Below, piece after piece: positions 24,811 through 63,894 of a stretch of DNA of 64,000 bases. The stretch is from NCBI RefSeq assembly GCF_000003815.2, contig NC_049990.1, forward strand, positions 13,577,460 to 13,641,459, in the 5' to 3' direction. Under the pieces are notes generated by a model. It made no database searches and was not told the DNA's origin. It worked only from the letters and a program-made list of their open reading frames with translations. The stretch's first letter is position 1. Every line of letters starts with the position of its first letter. The position numbers were made by a program, and so were the translations under genes. This stretch comes from Branchiostoma floridae. Lineage: Eukaryota; Chordata; Leptocardii; Amphioxiformes; Branchiostomatidae.

Positions 24811-25407
24811 CTACATGCAAAAATGTGGGCAATCTTTTAGGATCCGTAAGTAGTAAGTACCGCCTCCGTACGAACACGTAGGGAATCCGACGGATTTTGG
24901 AGCACGCAGACACGCCGTAGAACTTAACGTGCAGGCAGAACTTTGTGAGCCGTGCGTTGATGTACTCCCTCCCTGCTCTTGCCAGTCGTTCCCCACATTT
25001 TCAGAAATATGTGGCGGACGTGGCCGATCACTAACACCTGTGATGACCAGGACTATGGCACTAACGCGGTTTATAATATTCCGACAGTCGTAACGGGGTA
25101 TAACAAGAACTACTTGTAATTCAGAATCAGAAATGGCACATAATAAGACAATAAATAAACCAAGGCAGTACTTCTCAATCTGTAATCTATAACCAATACG
25201 CACAATGTAAATGTCAGTCTGAGGAACACTTGTACCTGTCTCGGTAAGTTTTCCAGACGTCTTGGTGAACTTAAAAACCGTCCAAATTGGCCAAAATGAG
25301 GGTTGTGTGGAGAGTAGTTCATAATAATATTTGATCTGTCCTGGAACTGTACTCCTATCGGGAGACCGCCATTGAAATCCTAACCTTGACATATTTTCAC
25401 TGTTCAA
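24811..25407 (-). CDS. Unrecognised 198-codon ORF (doubtful)
   Basis: The longest open frame in the window outside repeats. It contains one hydrophobic stretch (YCLGLFIVLLCAI) and a Ser/Thr/Gly-rich C-terminal half but nothing I can assign to a family. No upstream exon, promoter or convincing start context is visible. Its length is mildly unexpected by chance; it may be a decayed exon. Confidence 0.2.
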   Translation of the reverse strand: MNSENMSRLGFQWRSPDRSTVPGQIKYYYELLSTQPSFWPIWTVFKFTKTSGKLTETGTSVPQTDIYIVRIGYRLQIEKYCLGLFIVLLCAISDSELQVVLVIPRYDCRNIINRVSAIVLVITGVSDRPRPPHISENVGNDWQEQGGSTSTHGSQSSACTLSSTACLRAPKSVGFPTCSYGGGTYYLRILKDCPHFCM

Positions 25408-25480
25408 GTTAGCCAGTTTCTACTTCTGGTATGTCGGCAGTTCTGAGGGCTGATGAGAGTATTGATGCCCCAGGAGAAGG

Positions 25481-25659
25481 TACCCTGGGAGCCAGCCGGG
25501 ATCGGGCAGCTAGGACAGTTTAATAATATCTACCCTAGGGCAGCGATAACTCCTTCAGGCTTAAACTCCCCCGGAGCACTAATGTGAGATCAGCGGGCTG
25601 ACTGCCTTGGTCCCCGAACAAAACTCGCTAGCTACCCGGTCCTGTCTGGCTCCCAGGGA
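25481..25659. mobile_element. MITE with ends TACCCTGGGAGCCAGCC, copy 2 (179 bp, internally deleted)
   Basis: Shares the left about 35 bp and the right about 150 bp with the 12.6-kb copy, including GCGATAACTCCTTCAGG, but lacks the middle. Confidence 0.82.
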
Positions 25660-25904
25660 AAGGAGAGAAATTTAAAACAGACAGTATAAAAGAGAACTAA
25701 TAAAAACTGTACGGAGATCAGGGGTTTGACACGCCTTGTCGGTTGGTACGGCTGAACCTGATAAGGCGATGCAGAGGGATGATTGGAAATAAAGCTGAGC
25801 GTCAGGGACTCAGGGCCTAGGAGAACAATCCAGCCCCCGTACTAATTACCCTCATAGTTTGGCCCACGTGTTCAACCCTACCGTAAGGTCCGGTAGAGAC
25901 GGAT

Positions 25905-27605
25905 TGTTACCTCCATGAAAAATGAAGGTATAGTTCTTAGTGTGTCTGTGTGTGTGTGTGTCTGTCTGTGTGTCCGGATATTTGTGGTCAGCATACCTCT
26001 GGATGGATTGTAATGATCCGTAATGATATTTGGTACATGTATGTGGGGAAGTCTTGGTAGACAAAGGTCAAGGTTGATTTTTGGCCCCCTGGTGTGTGAC
26101 CTTGGTACTCAGCAGAACTTCGTTTTTTTTGTGTGTGCATCTTTTGACCTGAACACGCTATGGTCTTGATTGTTTGGTGGCAGATACCTTGTGACGTAAG
26201 GAAGATGGTATATAGGTTTGCCCCCCCCCCCTCCCTAGCGGCTTGCTCTGGAACTGCAGGAGCAATTTTGTCAAAATCTTCCAAGGAGCATAACGGAACA
26301 TAGGAACAATGGGTTTCTATGATATCTAGCATGTAGGTATGTTTGGCAGAGATGTACATAATGAAGTGTAACTTTTGCAAGTTTGGACTTAATTTGCATA
26401 CTTAACGAGGAAAATCTATATTTCTAGTGTTTTCCATTATGGGACTCAAATACATGTAAACTAAAATGATATGTAAGGTGGAAGATTAGCAAAAAACAAT
26501 TATGCAAATAAGTCCTTAATCTGCATAGTTAACCCTATTCAGACCGGGCTTTTTTGGTCATCCCTGGACGGGGGGGGGGGGTTGCTTTTGAGGCCCTCCA
26601 CTTCTAAGTCCTATAACTCTAACACGACGTGCCGTAGGGCCACCAAATTTTCAGGACATGATTTCGACATAATATCTGACAAGTATGTGACGTTTGACGT
26701 TACGTTGACGTAAGATGACGTAATTATGACGTCATCAATTTGATTACATTGGCCAAACCCATGAAAAATGGGTATTCTCAGAAAACTTCAAGTTATGCTG
26801 CAAAAATGTAACAACAACTGCAGATAACAGAATAGTAATGTTTATTACGACTTGCGTTGCCAATAGCAACATCAATGACGTCAATATGACGCCATAAAAT
26901 GACGTCATGCACATCTAAGATACGAGTTGGGCTCCGCCATATTATATCCACCACCTTGAATTTTTAAAAATACTTTTTTTGCAACAAATAATCACAAAGG
27001 GCAATGGAAATAGACTAAATTCATTCATTTAGATGGTTTTTGATGAAAAAATACCAGGTAGTTGCAAATTTTAAGGGATAATTAGCTTGTTTTTCTTGAT
27101 CTGGCCATTCCGTCCGCCATCTTGGATTTTGGGCTGATGACGTCATCAAATTAGCTTAATTTATGCATATATAATTATGAAAGATATCCTGAATAATATA
27201 AGATTTTATTTATGTAACAAAATCACAGTAATATAGCAAATAAATTTGAAAAATACATTGTTAGAACCAAAAATAGTGATTTTTGGCAAAACTGCCTGTC
27301 AACAAACGGTTGCCATGGCAACAAGAAAAAATGGAAAATTTGTCAAACTTCGTAGAATTGTTGCCAACAATATTTTGGGAAAACTCACTAAATTTGGTGG
27401 CTCTAGCGTAAGCCGTTCTGGCGTTATAGGACATCGAAGTTAGCGCGGGCCTCAAAAGCCCCCCCCCCCCCCCGGTCTGAATAGGGTTAATGTGAAAGTG
27501 TCCTAATTCATCTAAGTATATGTACCAAGTATGAATTATGCAGATGTGCAAGTCATTTGTATAATCAGAATATTCTACGGAGGTATGAGGTCTCCGAACT
27601 CTTGT
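25905..27605 (+). mobile_element. ACCTCCATGAAA element, copy 2, split by a nested piggyBac-like element
   Basis: Begins TTACCTCCATGAAAAATG with a TG/TCTG run, contains the CCTGAACACGCTATGG block, and resumes after the insertion with sequence ending ACGGAGGTATGAGGTC then TCCGAACTC. Removing 26533-27486 plus one TTAA restores a roughly 740-bp element. Confidence 0.75.
26533..27486 (+). mobile_element. Non-autonomous piggyBac-type element (954 bp) with TTAA target duplication
   Basis: Flanked by TTAA at 26529-26532 and 27487-27490. The inverted ends begin CCCTATTCAGACCGGG (16 bp identical), followed by G-runs and TTTTGAGGCCC on both sides. TTAA duplication and ends beginning CCC are typical of piggyBac elements. 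No transposase ORF. Contains four perfect TGACGTCA palindromes at 26727, 26876, 26900 and 27138. Confidence 0.82.
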
Positions 27606-27777
27606 TTTCGGATGTAGACAAAATGCCAAAGGCCCGATGAAAGTCTCCAAAATCTGATTATTATGATTGGACAAGTTGAAAAGAAGGGGACCTAGGAGGT
27701 GAGGTACCACATTAATTCCACTCGTAGCCTCTCCCCGAATCCGCAACTACACAGTCCAAGCCAGGACTGTATGTATA

Positions 27778-27905
27778 AAGTAAGGAAAGAAAATAGAGGG
27801 AAAGAATGGAAGAACAAGGGAAGGGAGAAATGAAGAAGACTGAGGGAGGAAAGGGGAGAAAAGAAGAAAGTTAGTGAAATCAAAGGAAGGAGAGGAAAAA
27901 AGATA
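27778..27905 (+). repeat. Polypurine (GA-rich) tract, about 125 bp
   Basis: Nearly uninterrupted A/G on the plus strand from AAGTAAGGAAAG to GGAAAAAAGATAGG. Confidence 0.85.
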
Positions 27906-28184
27906 GGTATATAATGAATGAAAGACCTTTATTGTACATTTATGCTCAAAGAAGCTAAGTGGAGGTCATAGCGATAAGCTTCATGTACAGAGACTTCTAT
28001 GTGCTGGTATGTACAGGTTCAACTTCTTCTCGCTTCATAAGACTGTTGTAAACATAAGGGCAGATGGAATCAATAATACAGGATTTATCTACTTGCATAA
28101 AGATTAAGGAATATGAATTTTTCACTACTGTTTATATAATAGAAATTAGGAAACATATCTTGCATGCAATCGAAGAGAACGTAT

Positions 28185-28262
28185 ATAAAGATAGATAGAA
28201 AGAAAGACAGAAAAAGAGAAAGGGAAAAAGAAAATAAGAAGAGATGTGAAAAGGAGAAAAAA
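28185..28262 (+). repeat. Second polypurine tract, about 78 bp
   Basis: Mostly A/G, GAAAG- and AGAAA-type words, about 280 bp from the first tract. Confidence 0.8.
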
Positions 28263-29971
28263 GCTGTTGACATGAGTGAGAACATTAGTATTTTTACGCA
28301 TAGCGTAAGTTTACAGTAAGCGTGCTGAGACCACCCATGAGATGAATACAGAAATTCTTTTTTCTATAACGCAAATCCGACATGTCAAGCACACCGACCT
28401 TAATCACAGGCGACACGCGGTACACTAAAGGTTCACCCGCACAGCTGTGGCTTGGAAGCCGAGATACCTTGGAATGGACCTCCGTCGGGGGATCAAAGTT
28501 TGATCCTGTTAAGGGGAAGACCCAAGTTCATTCCGCGGTAATTCGGTACATGTGTCAGAGTACTATGTCATCCGAATGTCATCAGTGCCCATCCCTCCGG
28601 CTTCGCCAACGGCATTCCAGACGTGTCTTTGGGATTACATGCTTCTCTTTCCTGCTTATCTATCACTAGATGTCTCATGTTATCATACTTACTTCAATGT
28701 TTCGTTATGTGAACAAATGCCATTAAAAAGAACTTCTCTAAAAGACAGTTTCTGTTTGAAACAGTTAGTGTCGTACCTTGAACTAAGGTCGAGTAAGTAT
28801 GTATGCCCAGGTGCAAGTCAGTCAATTTTGATGTAAATGTAGAATATGAGTACTTTATGGAGTGTGTACTAGTATATGAGAACTGCATGTTATTTTTTGT
28901 GTACTTCACACTTGAGTCTTACAAATGCATGGTAGCTAATAGAATGAATCTGAAGCAGAATACGTTTTGACACACTTGTAAAGCGTCACGTACTAGTATT
29001 CAGAACATTCTGCATGACATCCGGATTTCTTTTACCAGATTTGAGAGAAATTCAAGCCGCCTGGAACCTATTGTAGTTGAAGACGAATATTTGGTTCAGT
29101 TTAGGATTCTTCCATTTTCCACCCTACCGAGATTATAGTTATTTCCGAAAAAGATTTTCATGGTTATGAATATCATATCCAGAGTAACATCGTACCTGTA
29201 GAGCTCGCTTTGTATTCAGCCGGACAGGTTCCAACGTTAATCTTGCCGGCCGGGATTTCCCAAAGTCTAAACGTGTGAACAGTATAACCCCACACCGTGG
29301 TGGCTCTGTGTCGCCCAGGTATATATATATATATATATAGAAACGGAAAAGGACCCCCCCCCCCTACTCCAAAAGAGAGCTTAGATTATTCTACCGTTCG
29401 GAGTATACGTAGTTTGGATGGTTTCTCTTCGAATTGGAGTACAGTGACTTAGAGGCCAAGATGAGAAAGTAAGTCTTTGTTATACAGAGGAAACTGTAAA
29501 CGTAATGATTGAAATTCGAGCCTAAAGGCTTGTTGAACTATAAAGTCAGGTGATCCTTGTAGCAGTGTCACGTGTAATGTGGCAACACGTGGATTGATGT
29601 GGTGCCAACTTAATCTAGGGTAACTGAGCCAGCCGTGTGACTTTATGTATAAACACGTCTTGAAATCCACCACCGTTGGTATGAACAAAAGGGTTGCCAA
29701 GAAAACAGAACGTATTTCTTGTGTGCAAACTCGCCCTACAGCAGAGATGTTACCGACGGGCTGCGGTTTCAGTTTTGGCTGCCCCCAGCGGGCCAGTCGC
29801 CAGGGGTCTGCCCTGTGAAGTGAACACCCGTTCAGAACGGTGTTCAGTCTACAGTAGCGTCTGATTTAGTGCAGCTTCAAATTCCAAATCACTTCCATAC
29901 CAAAGTCGGCTGACATTGTAATGTTTTATTAAACCGACAAGCATAAATCATGCATGCATCCTCATTTGAAC
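28263..29971. other. No gene recognised
   Basis: Short ORFs and the (TA)n tract only. Confidence 0.45.
29321..29340. repeat. (TA)n microsatellite
   Basis: About ten TA units, followed shortly by a C-run at about 29355-29365. Confidence 0.9.
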
Positions 29972-30319
29972 CTAATGGTGGTCTCTCACTGCACTTGGAA
30001 AACCAGTGCGGCACTGCGGGGTTCGTTCACTATTTGAGTTTGATTTTGAGTTTATTTTGATCTACAATTAGCCTCATCACATACATATTTACACATTACA
30101 TACGAACAGTTAAAAACATACAGATACATACAAAGTGATTATACACTATGTCACTGTTTTTGTTAATTTCGCCGATTTTTTTATAATTTAGATATTGCTT
30201 AATACGTAAAAGTATGCCTCAAAAGACAACAAAATACACAAAAAGTAAGAAAATTCGTTCTTTATCTCTGAAACCCCGCAATGCCGCAAGCGAGCCCCAA
30301 TCCAGTGAGAGTGCACCTT
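29972..30319. mobile_element. Candidate TIR element, about 350 bp, imperfect ends
   Basis: TCTCACTGCACTTGG with TGCGGCACTGCGGGGTT on the left is mirrored by AACCCCGCAATGCCGCA then CCAGTGAGAGTGC on the right. The middle is AT-rich with no ORF. Confidence 0.55.
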
Positions 30320-30489
30320 AACAACGCAGGTCAGCATATTGGGTAAGATCATGTAAATTTGATTTGAAAACTTTTACATTGGACAACCAACAGATTACCT
30401 ATGACTGAGTCCACTGACCGACTAATATAATAAGCAATCCACTGGTCGTTGGTAGATGGATGTGTAACTTGGTTGGCTGTCTGACTGGT

Positions 30490-30635
30490 TTGGTAGTTTC
30501 TTGTTTGGTTTATTGACTGACCAATCAATCAACCCACCAAATAACCAGCCAGATAACCAATCAACGTATTAAATAAGCGACCAACCAACCAACTAGCTAA
30601 TCAATCAATCAACCAACCAAACAACCAAACATTTA
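30490..30635. repeat. Degenerate CCAA/CAAT simple repeat
   Basis: Strings of ACCAATCAATCAACC, CCAACCAACCAAC and similar words without a strict period. Confidence 0.7.
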
Positions 30636-30885
30636 TTCATATATTCATATATTGAAGACACCATTGAACTTTCTTCGGAACTGCAGCTGTTTTGTCGCCA
30701 TTATATTTGAAAGTATTATTGTGCATACAGCTGGTAGTTTGTGCTTTGATAAGTAGGTGTTGTCAGCATGCACTGAAAGCAGATTTACGTTCTGGGCCCT
30801 CTAGCAGGCCGATGCATACTGCAGACTATCTGTACTTGTTTGCTGTTTGGTTGGGAACGGAATAGCTAAGCAAATCATCCATGAG

Positions 30886-31318
30886 TAGTGGTGCGTACCT
30901 AGACTCATATTCAGGTTCAGGTCCGGATTCAAGTCCAGCAGTTCAGGTTCAGGTCCGGACTTATAAGTCCGGACCTGAACCCATCATTGCGTATTATGTG
31001 CACTAGAAAGTTTTCTTTTTTGAGGGGGAGGGGGGATGGTGCATATAAAATTGCATGTTAGCATGAACTGAAATGCAATGTGAAAAATACATGCATTATA
31101 TACAGCCAGTGTAAACACGAAATGTTTTTTTGTCTTTTTCCAGTGCAAATTTCACTGTCTATGGAAGGTTTTAGATGGTTTAGAACAAGAAAAGGGAATA
31201 GAAGTGACATAACTTTTGCAAGTCCGGACTTAGGTCGGGGCATTTAGGTTTTTTTTGGACTTGGACCTAAACATTTTTAGGTCCAAGTCCAAGTCCGGGC
31301 TTTAGGTACGCACCACTA
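30886..31318. mobile_element. Non-autonomous hAT-type element (433 bp) with perfect 8-bp target duplication
   Basis: TCCATGAG flanks it at 30878-30885 and 31319-31326. Inverted ends read TAGTGGTGCGTACCTA. The interior is rich in AGGTCCGGAC and AGTCCAAGTC repeats able to fold on themselves. An 8-bp duplication with ends starting YAGTGGTG is characteristic of hAT transposons. No transposase is encoded. Confidence 0.88.
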
Positions 31319-31326
31319 TCCATGAG

Positions 31327-32634
31327 GTTTCGTAGACTCGTGGTTGACTTTCTTATCCAAATTGTACCCAGTTGCTTACTTTATCGCAAACAGGATATTC
31401 CAAAGGATTTTATAAGGATGGTCGCAATGACGTTGACTTTTAATCTACAAGGGACTTTTAAAATGACTGGTTATGCGCAGGTTATTACATGTAATTTGGG
31501 AAAAAGAGTTAACTTTCATTCCAAAATTCCCTCAATTTTGAAACCGTAACAGTACTTCGGCTATACTTCCTTCACCCAATAGTTAGGATGAGTAAAACGG
31601 GCATCACATTTCACTGCGCCATTCAACCAGCGCCAGGCATGCGCAAAGTGGCACATACCGGTGTCAATGGGCACAACTGGCAGCGAAGTTTTTCTTAAAT
31701 CTCCTTTCATGAACTTTTAATAATGGTACATTGTTTTTCTCCTTATTCAATAGCAACACCTCAATCTCCATGGCCAATAACCCGCTCATCCGGGCTTCAT
31801 ACGTAAAGGCGTCACACAGCACAATGTGGCCGCCATGGACGTTTGGACAGATTCGCAAAGTTGGCGCAATTTTCTAGCGCAATTGTACGCAGTCCAGTGA
31901 TATACCCGCTGACCTTGGATGATTTTACATAGCTATAGCCTTACGCTCATAGCGGCCCTCCCAACATGTTACAACTATGGACACCGGTGTTTGCGTTACA
32001 CATAATGAATGTTACAGATTTCAAAAGAAACGCGGTAACTGTTGTTGTTTCCGGTGTAACATTTGTTCCCATATTTGTTGAGCACACAGATTGCACGTTA
32101 AACATACATGACATACGTACAACGTGACGTCTCCACCACGCCCTGCCCTAAATCTGACAATCGCCCAGATAGACGACACAGTTAGTCACTACACCGTGAC
32201 GCGCCTGTTTGTGCCCTGATTAGGAAGGCTGGTATCACCTGCACTACGGCGTGCCGTTCTCTTATGCTGTGCTGTACCTTAGACGACCTTGCAGATTTTC
32301 TTTACCAAAAAGTTTTAGAATTAAAACTGTCATTGCAAAGCCACCTTGTAACTGCGATCAAACTGTTAAGATTGGATGAATATTGGATGCGTGTTCTTAG
32401 CTCTCAAACATCAGGTGATACTACCGTAAATGTGTGACGCCCATTGGCGGAGCTCGGGCTAGTCCAGGTGCTGATCTCAAAGCAGATGCTGGGTGGAATG
32501 TTATAACGCTTTCTGTATTCAATGTGTTTTCAATGACTGTGTTAACACACGCGTTTTCAGGCTCGACTCGGAAAAGACTCCTCCGCATTTAGTTTGGAAA
32601 TAGAAGTTAGAACTCTTATGAGTCGAAAACGCGT
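31327..32634. other. No gene recognised
   Basis: A 64-codon minus-strand ORF (31664-31858) starts in a region with CCGCCATGG on the plus strand, but no further exons are evident. Confidence 0.4.
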
Positions 32635-32802
32635 TAGCCTGGATACCAGACCCCAGCCCGATCTCAAAAATGTATCTGTATCTGTATCTGTATCTATATA
32701 GCCGGTATAACCGCCGTTCGTCGTAACACACCAGCTTTGTCTATCGTGTGTGTAGATACATAGACATTTTTGAGATCGGGCTGGGGTCTGGTATCCAGGC
32801 TA
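32635..32802. mobile_element. MITE with 39-bp perfect inverted ends (168 bp)
   Basis: Starts TAGCCTGGATACCAGACCCC and its exact 39-bp complement ends the element. The core holds four TATCTG-type repeats. Flanking AAAACGCGT and AAAACGCAT look like a 9-bp target duplication with one mismatch. A lone end of the same family lies at about 20787-20804. Confidence 0.85.
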
Positions 32803-33289
32803 AAAACGCATGTTCTACGCTCAGAGTTGCGACACCTAATTAATGCGTTAAGTCTGTGAAGTTTCTTTCAGCCGTTGATAAACGGTTGGTGATTTTGAAT
32901 CGACAATCAGCAAAAAATAGGGGTCAGGATATTTTGCACGTTTGTCACCTTTCATTGCCAGTTGATGTCACTTGTGATCTGGAAAAGTAAAATATCTAAT
33001 TAACCTTTAGCTTATATTCCACCGTATGTCGATGGTTGTACAGTTTGATGGGTCACCTAAAAGTGTATCCTGCTATCCTCTTTGCTATGCGATGTTTCTG
33101 ACATAACTTGGGAATAGTTATAGAGACACGTTTTTCACTTCATGGTTAGGCACAGATTAAATTCCTTATAATATGTCATAAAATGTGTGTTTTAAATTGA
33201 AAAAAGGGACCAAACTCCTACCCTTTGCTTTTATTGTACTATGCAGAAACTTTTAATGGAATGATAAATCCATAAACAAAATTGAAACA

Positions 33290-33520
33290 TAAGGTCATGT
33301 TGATTTGATTATATGGATCCTCCAGGAACCCCAAAACTGATGCAACCATACGAATAAAACAAATTACAAAAAAAGTTGCTCTCCTTATCAACACTGAGTG
33401 GTCAGGAAGATTCAACATGTGGCTAATAATCACACAAAGTATGCTATAAAGAACAATAGATTCTTCATTTTTGGTCATATCGTCGTCTTCTTTGGAATTC
33501 CTCGACATCAGTATTCAACA
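33290..33520. repeat. Diverged dispersed repeat, copy 2
   Basis: Counterpart of the 20.0-20.2 kb segment. An 89-codon minus-strand ORF with hydrophobic stretches runs through this copy (33239-33508) but is not conserved in frame in the other copy, so I do not call a gene. Confidence 0.5.
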
Positions 33521-33565
33521 GTTTTTCGTCAGATCCCTGCAAATATGGGTAAAAAAGAAACCAAC

Positions 33566-34670
33566 TAGAGTTCGGGGACCTCATACCTCCATGAAATATT
33601 TATTGCTTTTTTGTGGATGGTATGTATGTTTATAGTCAGTTGTATTTGAGAGTAATGGTTATATAATATAAATGTTATGGGAAAGTAGTGGTGTATTTAT
33701 TTAATGACACAGAGGATGTCCATCTGATTAGTAATTATCAAAATGTGACACTTAATTGTGTAATGTGCGTTTAAGAGGTCGACGGCATATGGTAGCGTGG
33801 TGTACCTTAAGCTTGATGTTTGGCATTTAAAATGTCTAAGGTTGTCAGCATTATTGAGGTTCGACTATGTGCCTCAGAGCTGTGTGGTGGGAGGAAGTTG
33901 GGACACTCAGAAAGAAGAAGGGATGTGGCCAACTTTAGTCAGATGGTGATTTGATTTTCCACCAATATGTCATAACATCAGCTGTTCACATGGTACAAAA
34001 ACGAGATGCACACTTTCCTCTGACAGCCCTACACCAACTGTAAGATGAATACTTGGCGCCAACCCCGTCTGCTAAAAAACAAGTACCATTGGCTACGAAA
34101 GAGACAACTAACAACTGTCCCTTATCGTAACAAAATCAGAACATCTGTATCGCCCATAAAACTTCTGACACCCAACCCAGATGAGAGGACCTAATGACAT
34201 TTTAATCACCATGTCACTCAAATCAGCAGTACAGTATGTGAGACATCCATACTCGTTAAGCATTATCGTTAAATGTACCTCAACTTCTTACAATTATACT
34301 TACGCTTCACATCTCCATGATATCCTAAGCAGACATAAATAAAACTAATTATCATATTGAAAAAACTCGGGGTTCCCCAAACAGCTGTCACCTCACCATC
34401 TGCTTGGAGCTAAGCCCATTAACAAACACATAAAGCACGATGCCTGTACCAATATATCTCAAATATAGGGGTGATTTCTGATATTATTACATCGATTATA
34501 ACGACAGATACGGCTCCCAAAATCTCATCGATTCGAGCTTTTATCACACCCCACCAACACAACAAGTATGAAACCAATCCATCCAGCCGTTCTTGAGTAA
34601 TCATCTACACAGACAGAGACACATAACAGAAAATATAACCTCCATTCCATGACATTTCATGGAGGTAACT
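33566..34670 (-). mobile_element. ACCTCCATGAAA element, copy 3, inverted
   Basis: Reads on the minus strand from TTACCTCCATGAAATGTC (right edge) through ACTCAAGAACGGCTGGATGG to TTTCATGGAGGTATGAGG at the left edge. The central part differs from copy 1 and may include unrelated inserted sequence. Confidence 0.72.
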
Positions 34671-36005
34671 AGAAGAAATTCAATTGGTGTGGTCTGAATA
34701 CAACATGTAAATCAAATAATTTCAGCGACTGTGCACATCACATACATTCAGCCTCATATGGTTAACCCTAGGTTGTACCCATTCTATTACATCTAAATCT
34801 AATCTTCATATCAACCACAACATTGACTTCAATATTCCAAGAACAGTTGCTTTATTGCAATGATATTCTCAGGTCCAGACTCAATGTCACCCACAGTTGG
34901 TTCATAAAAAGTGAAGCTGGATATTCAAACATAATTGTTGTTATCTGCTGTATATCAAAGGCATGTTTTGTATATCCAAGACCTTGATATACTGCCAAAT
35001 ACATTATCATATCAACAGAGAATAACAATTTCCTCACATTGCAGTCAAACACTGATATTCCATCCTATACTTCAGATTGTGACTCTGTTACATTTGTACC
35101 ATGATTTCAATTCTTTTAAACCATTCAAACTTTTAAACCTTTCAAGTTTTTGGCCAACTTCTTACGAAGAATAGAAATAAAGAAAATTATAGCACAAGTC
35201 TGGGATTTTAGACCAGGCCACCGGGGCCTACATATGTTTTAATATACATGTACGAAAAATATACATTGTATATCCATGATAGCCTGGCACGATATAAAAC
35301 AAGAGATGGTTTAGGGTGGCTCTTGATTGAACAACACCGCTGTAGACTGGGTTTGTGTCAGGTACATCTGAAGAGTATGGATGGAAGACTCCATAAGCAC
35401 AGTACATACACATCCACAGCTGTGGAACTCAGCACAGCATCAGATATGTGAGTGATGATGATGTCTACATGTCAAATAAACAATTCAAAATGCTCAAACT
35501 GCTTTTGTAATAGGACTTTCCTCACTGTCTATATCATGGTGCATAGACCCGTAGATAATAGAACATGTTCAACAATTTTTCAGCCAGAAAGAAACAAGGT
35601 AAATTACAATTACTACAATTGGGATAAACTAGCTGCTGATTTAGCATTTGCAGCTTGTCAAATGCAGTTGGCTGTCTAAAATTTGTTGGATTCAACACAA
35701 TATTTCCAAAGCAACAGCAAGAGTGGCATGATGAAAGCTGAATGAACTGCACAATCTGAGCACATTAAGTGAAGGATGGGGAAGGAGGTGAGTTGTAAGT
35801 AATGGGTTTGGGGGAATGTCGTTCAAATGCGTTCTGTTATCTGCGGTCATTTGTGATGACATAGACAGTTTGTGCACAAAATCCCCCAAGCAGTTTGTAT
35901 GGGTCGAAATTCGTGTATCCTCTTCACATACAGCCATGAAAGTCATTGACCCTTGATCTGAGAAATGGTTAAGTGTGTCACGATAGGCTGTACGGATGTG
36001 AGTCT
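34671..36005 (-). other. POLR3B: 3' flank and probable 3' untranslated region of POLR3B
   Basis: Directly downstream of the POLR3B stop. No coding frame of note on either strand. Some of it is expected to be the 3' UTR; the candidate AATAAA at 34856-34851 would make it about 1.15 kb. Confidence 0.45.
34851..34856 (-). other. POLR3B: Candidate polyadenylation signal for POLR3B
   Basis: AATAAA on the minus strand about 1.15 kb beyond the POLR3B stop, the clearest such hexamer I noticed in the 3' flank. An ATTAAA near 35237 is an alternative. Neither can be confirmed without transcript ends. Confidence 0.25.
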
Positions 36006-63373
<27,368 letters not shown>

Positions 63374-63894
63374 CTTAGAAACTTCTTACATTTGCAGGAA
63401 CGTAAGATTTTCTGCAGATTGCAGCATGCAGCACGTTTTCCCTCCCTCTATACAAGTTGAACTTTGACATGTCTTACAGGATAAAGGTGAAAGGTTATAT
63501 GAGATTGCATATATTCTTTGCGATTCTAGTTTGCAAGGGTGGCAAATTATTGATATTTCCATAATTTTTGTTTCTGTTTGTTTCCATGGAATTTTAATCT
63601 GGTTTATTGGCGTTATAATGATAAAGTAAACATGTTTTGTCGAACTCTAATGGTTTAGCTGACATCTTGTGTGGCGAACAAGAGTACCAGGCACAAGGTT
63701 CAGAAGTCAGCTAGCGAGGTCAAACACAGCTAGTTCATTTCCTGCAACAGCGCTGGTGCATTTTCCTCAATTTGTCAAGGGGAAACAGGACTCTTCCAAC
63801 GAATCGAGCGCCCTGTATCCAGTCTTAACAGTGCTGTAGGGAATTCCTCGTCTTCTTATCATTCTGTTTGAAATTTACGGCGACTAAAAGAAAG
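63374..63894. promoter_or_regulatory. Probable bidirectional promoter between POLR3B and RNF7
   Basis: Only 521 bp separate the two divergent start codons, so this interval must hold both 5' untranslated regions and both transcription starts. I see no convincing TATA box at a suitable place. Both start codons sit in AAGATGGC, the core recognised by YY1, which often marks TATA-less housekeeping promoters at or just after the start. The shared-promoter reading is inference from geometry. Confidence 0.6.
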
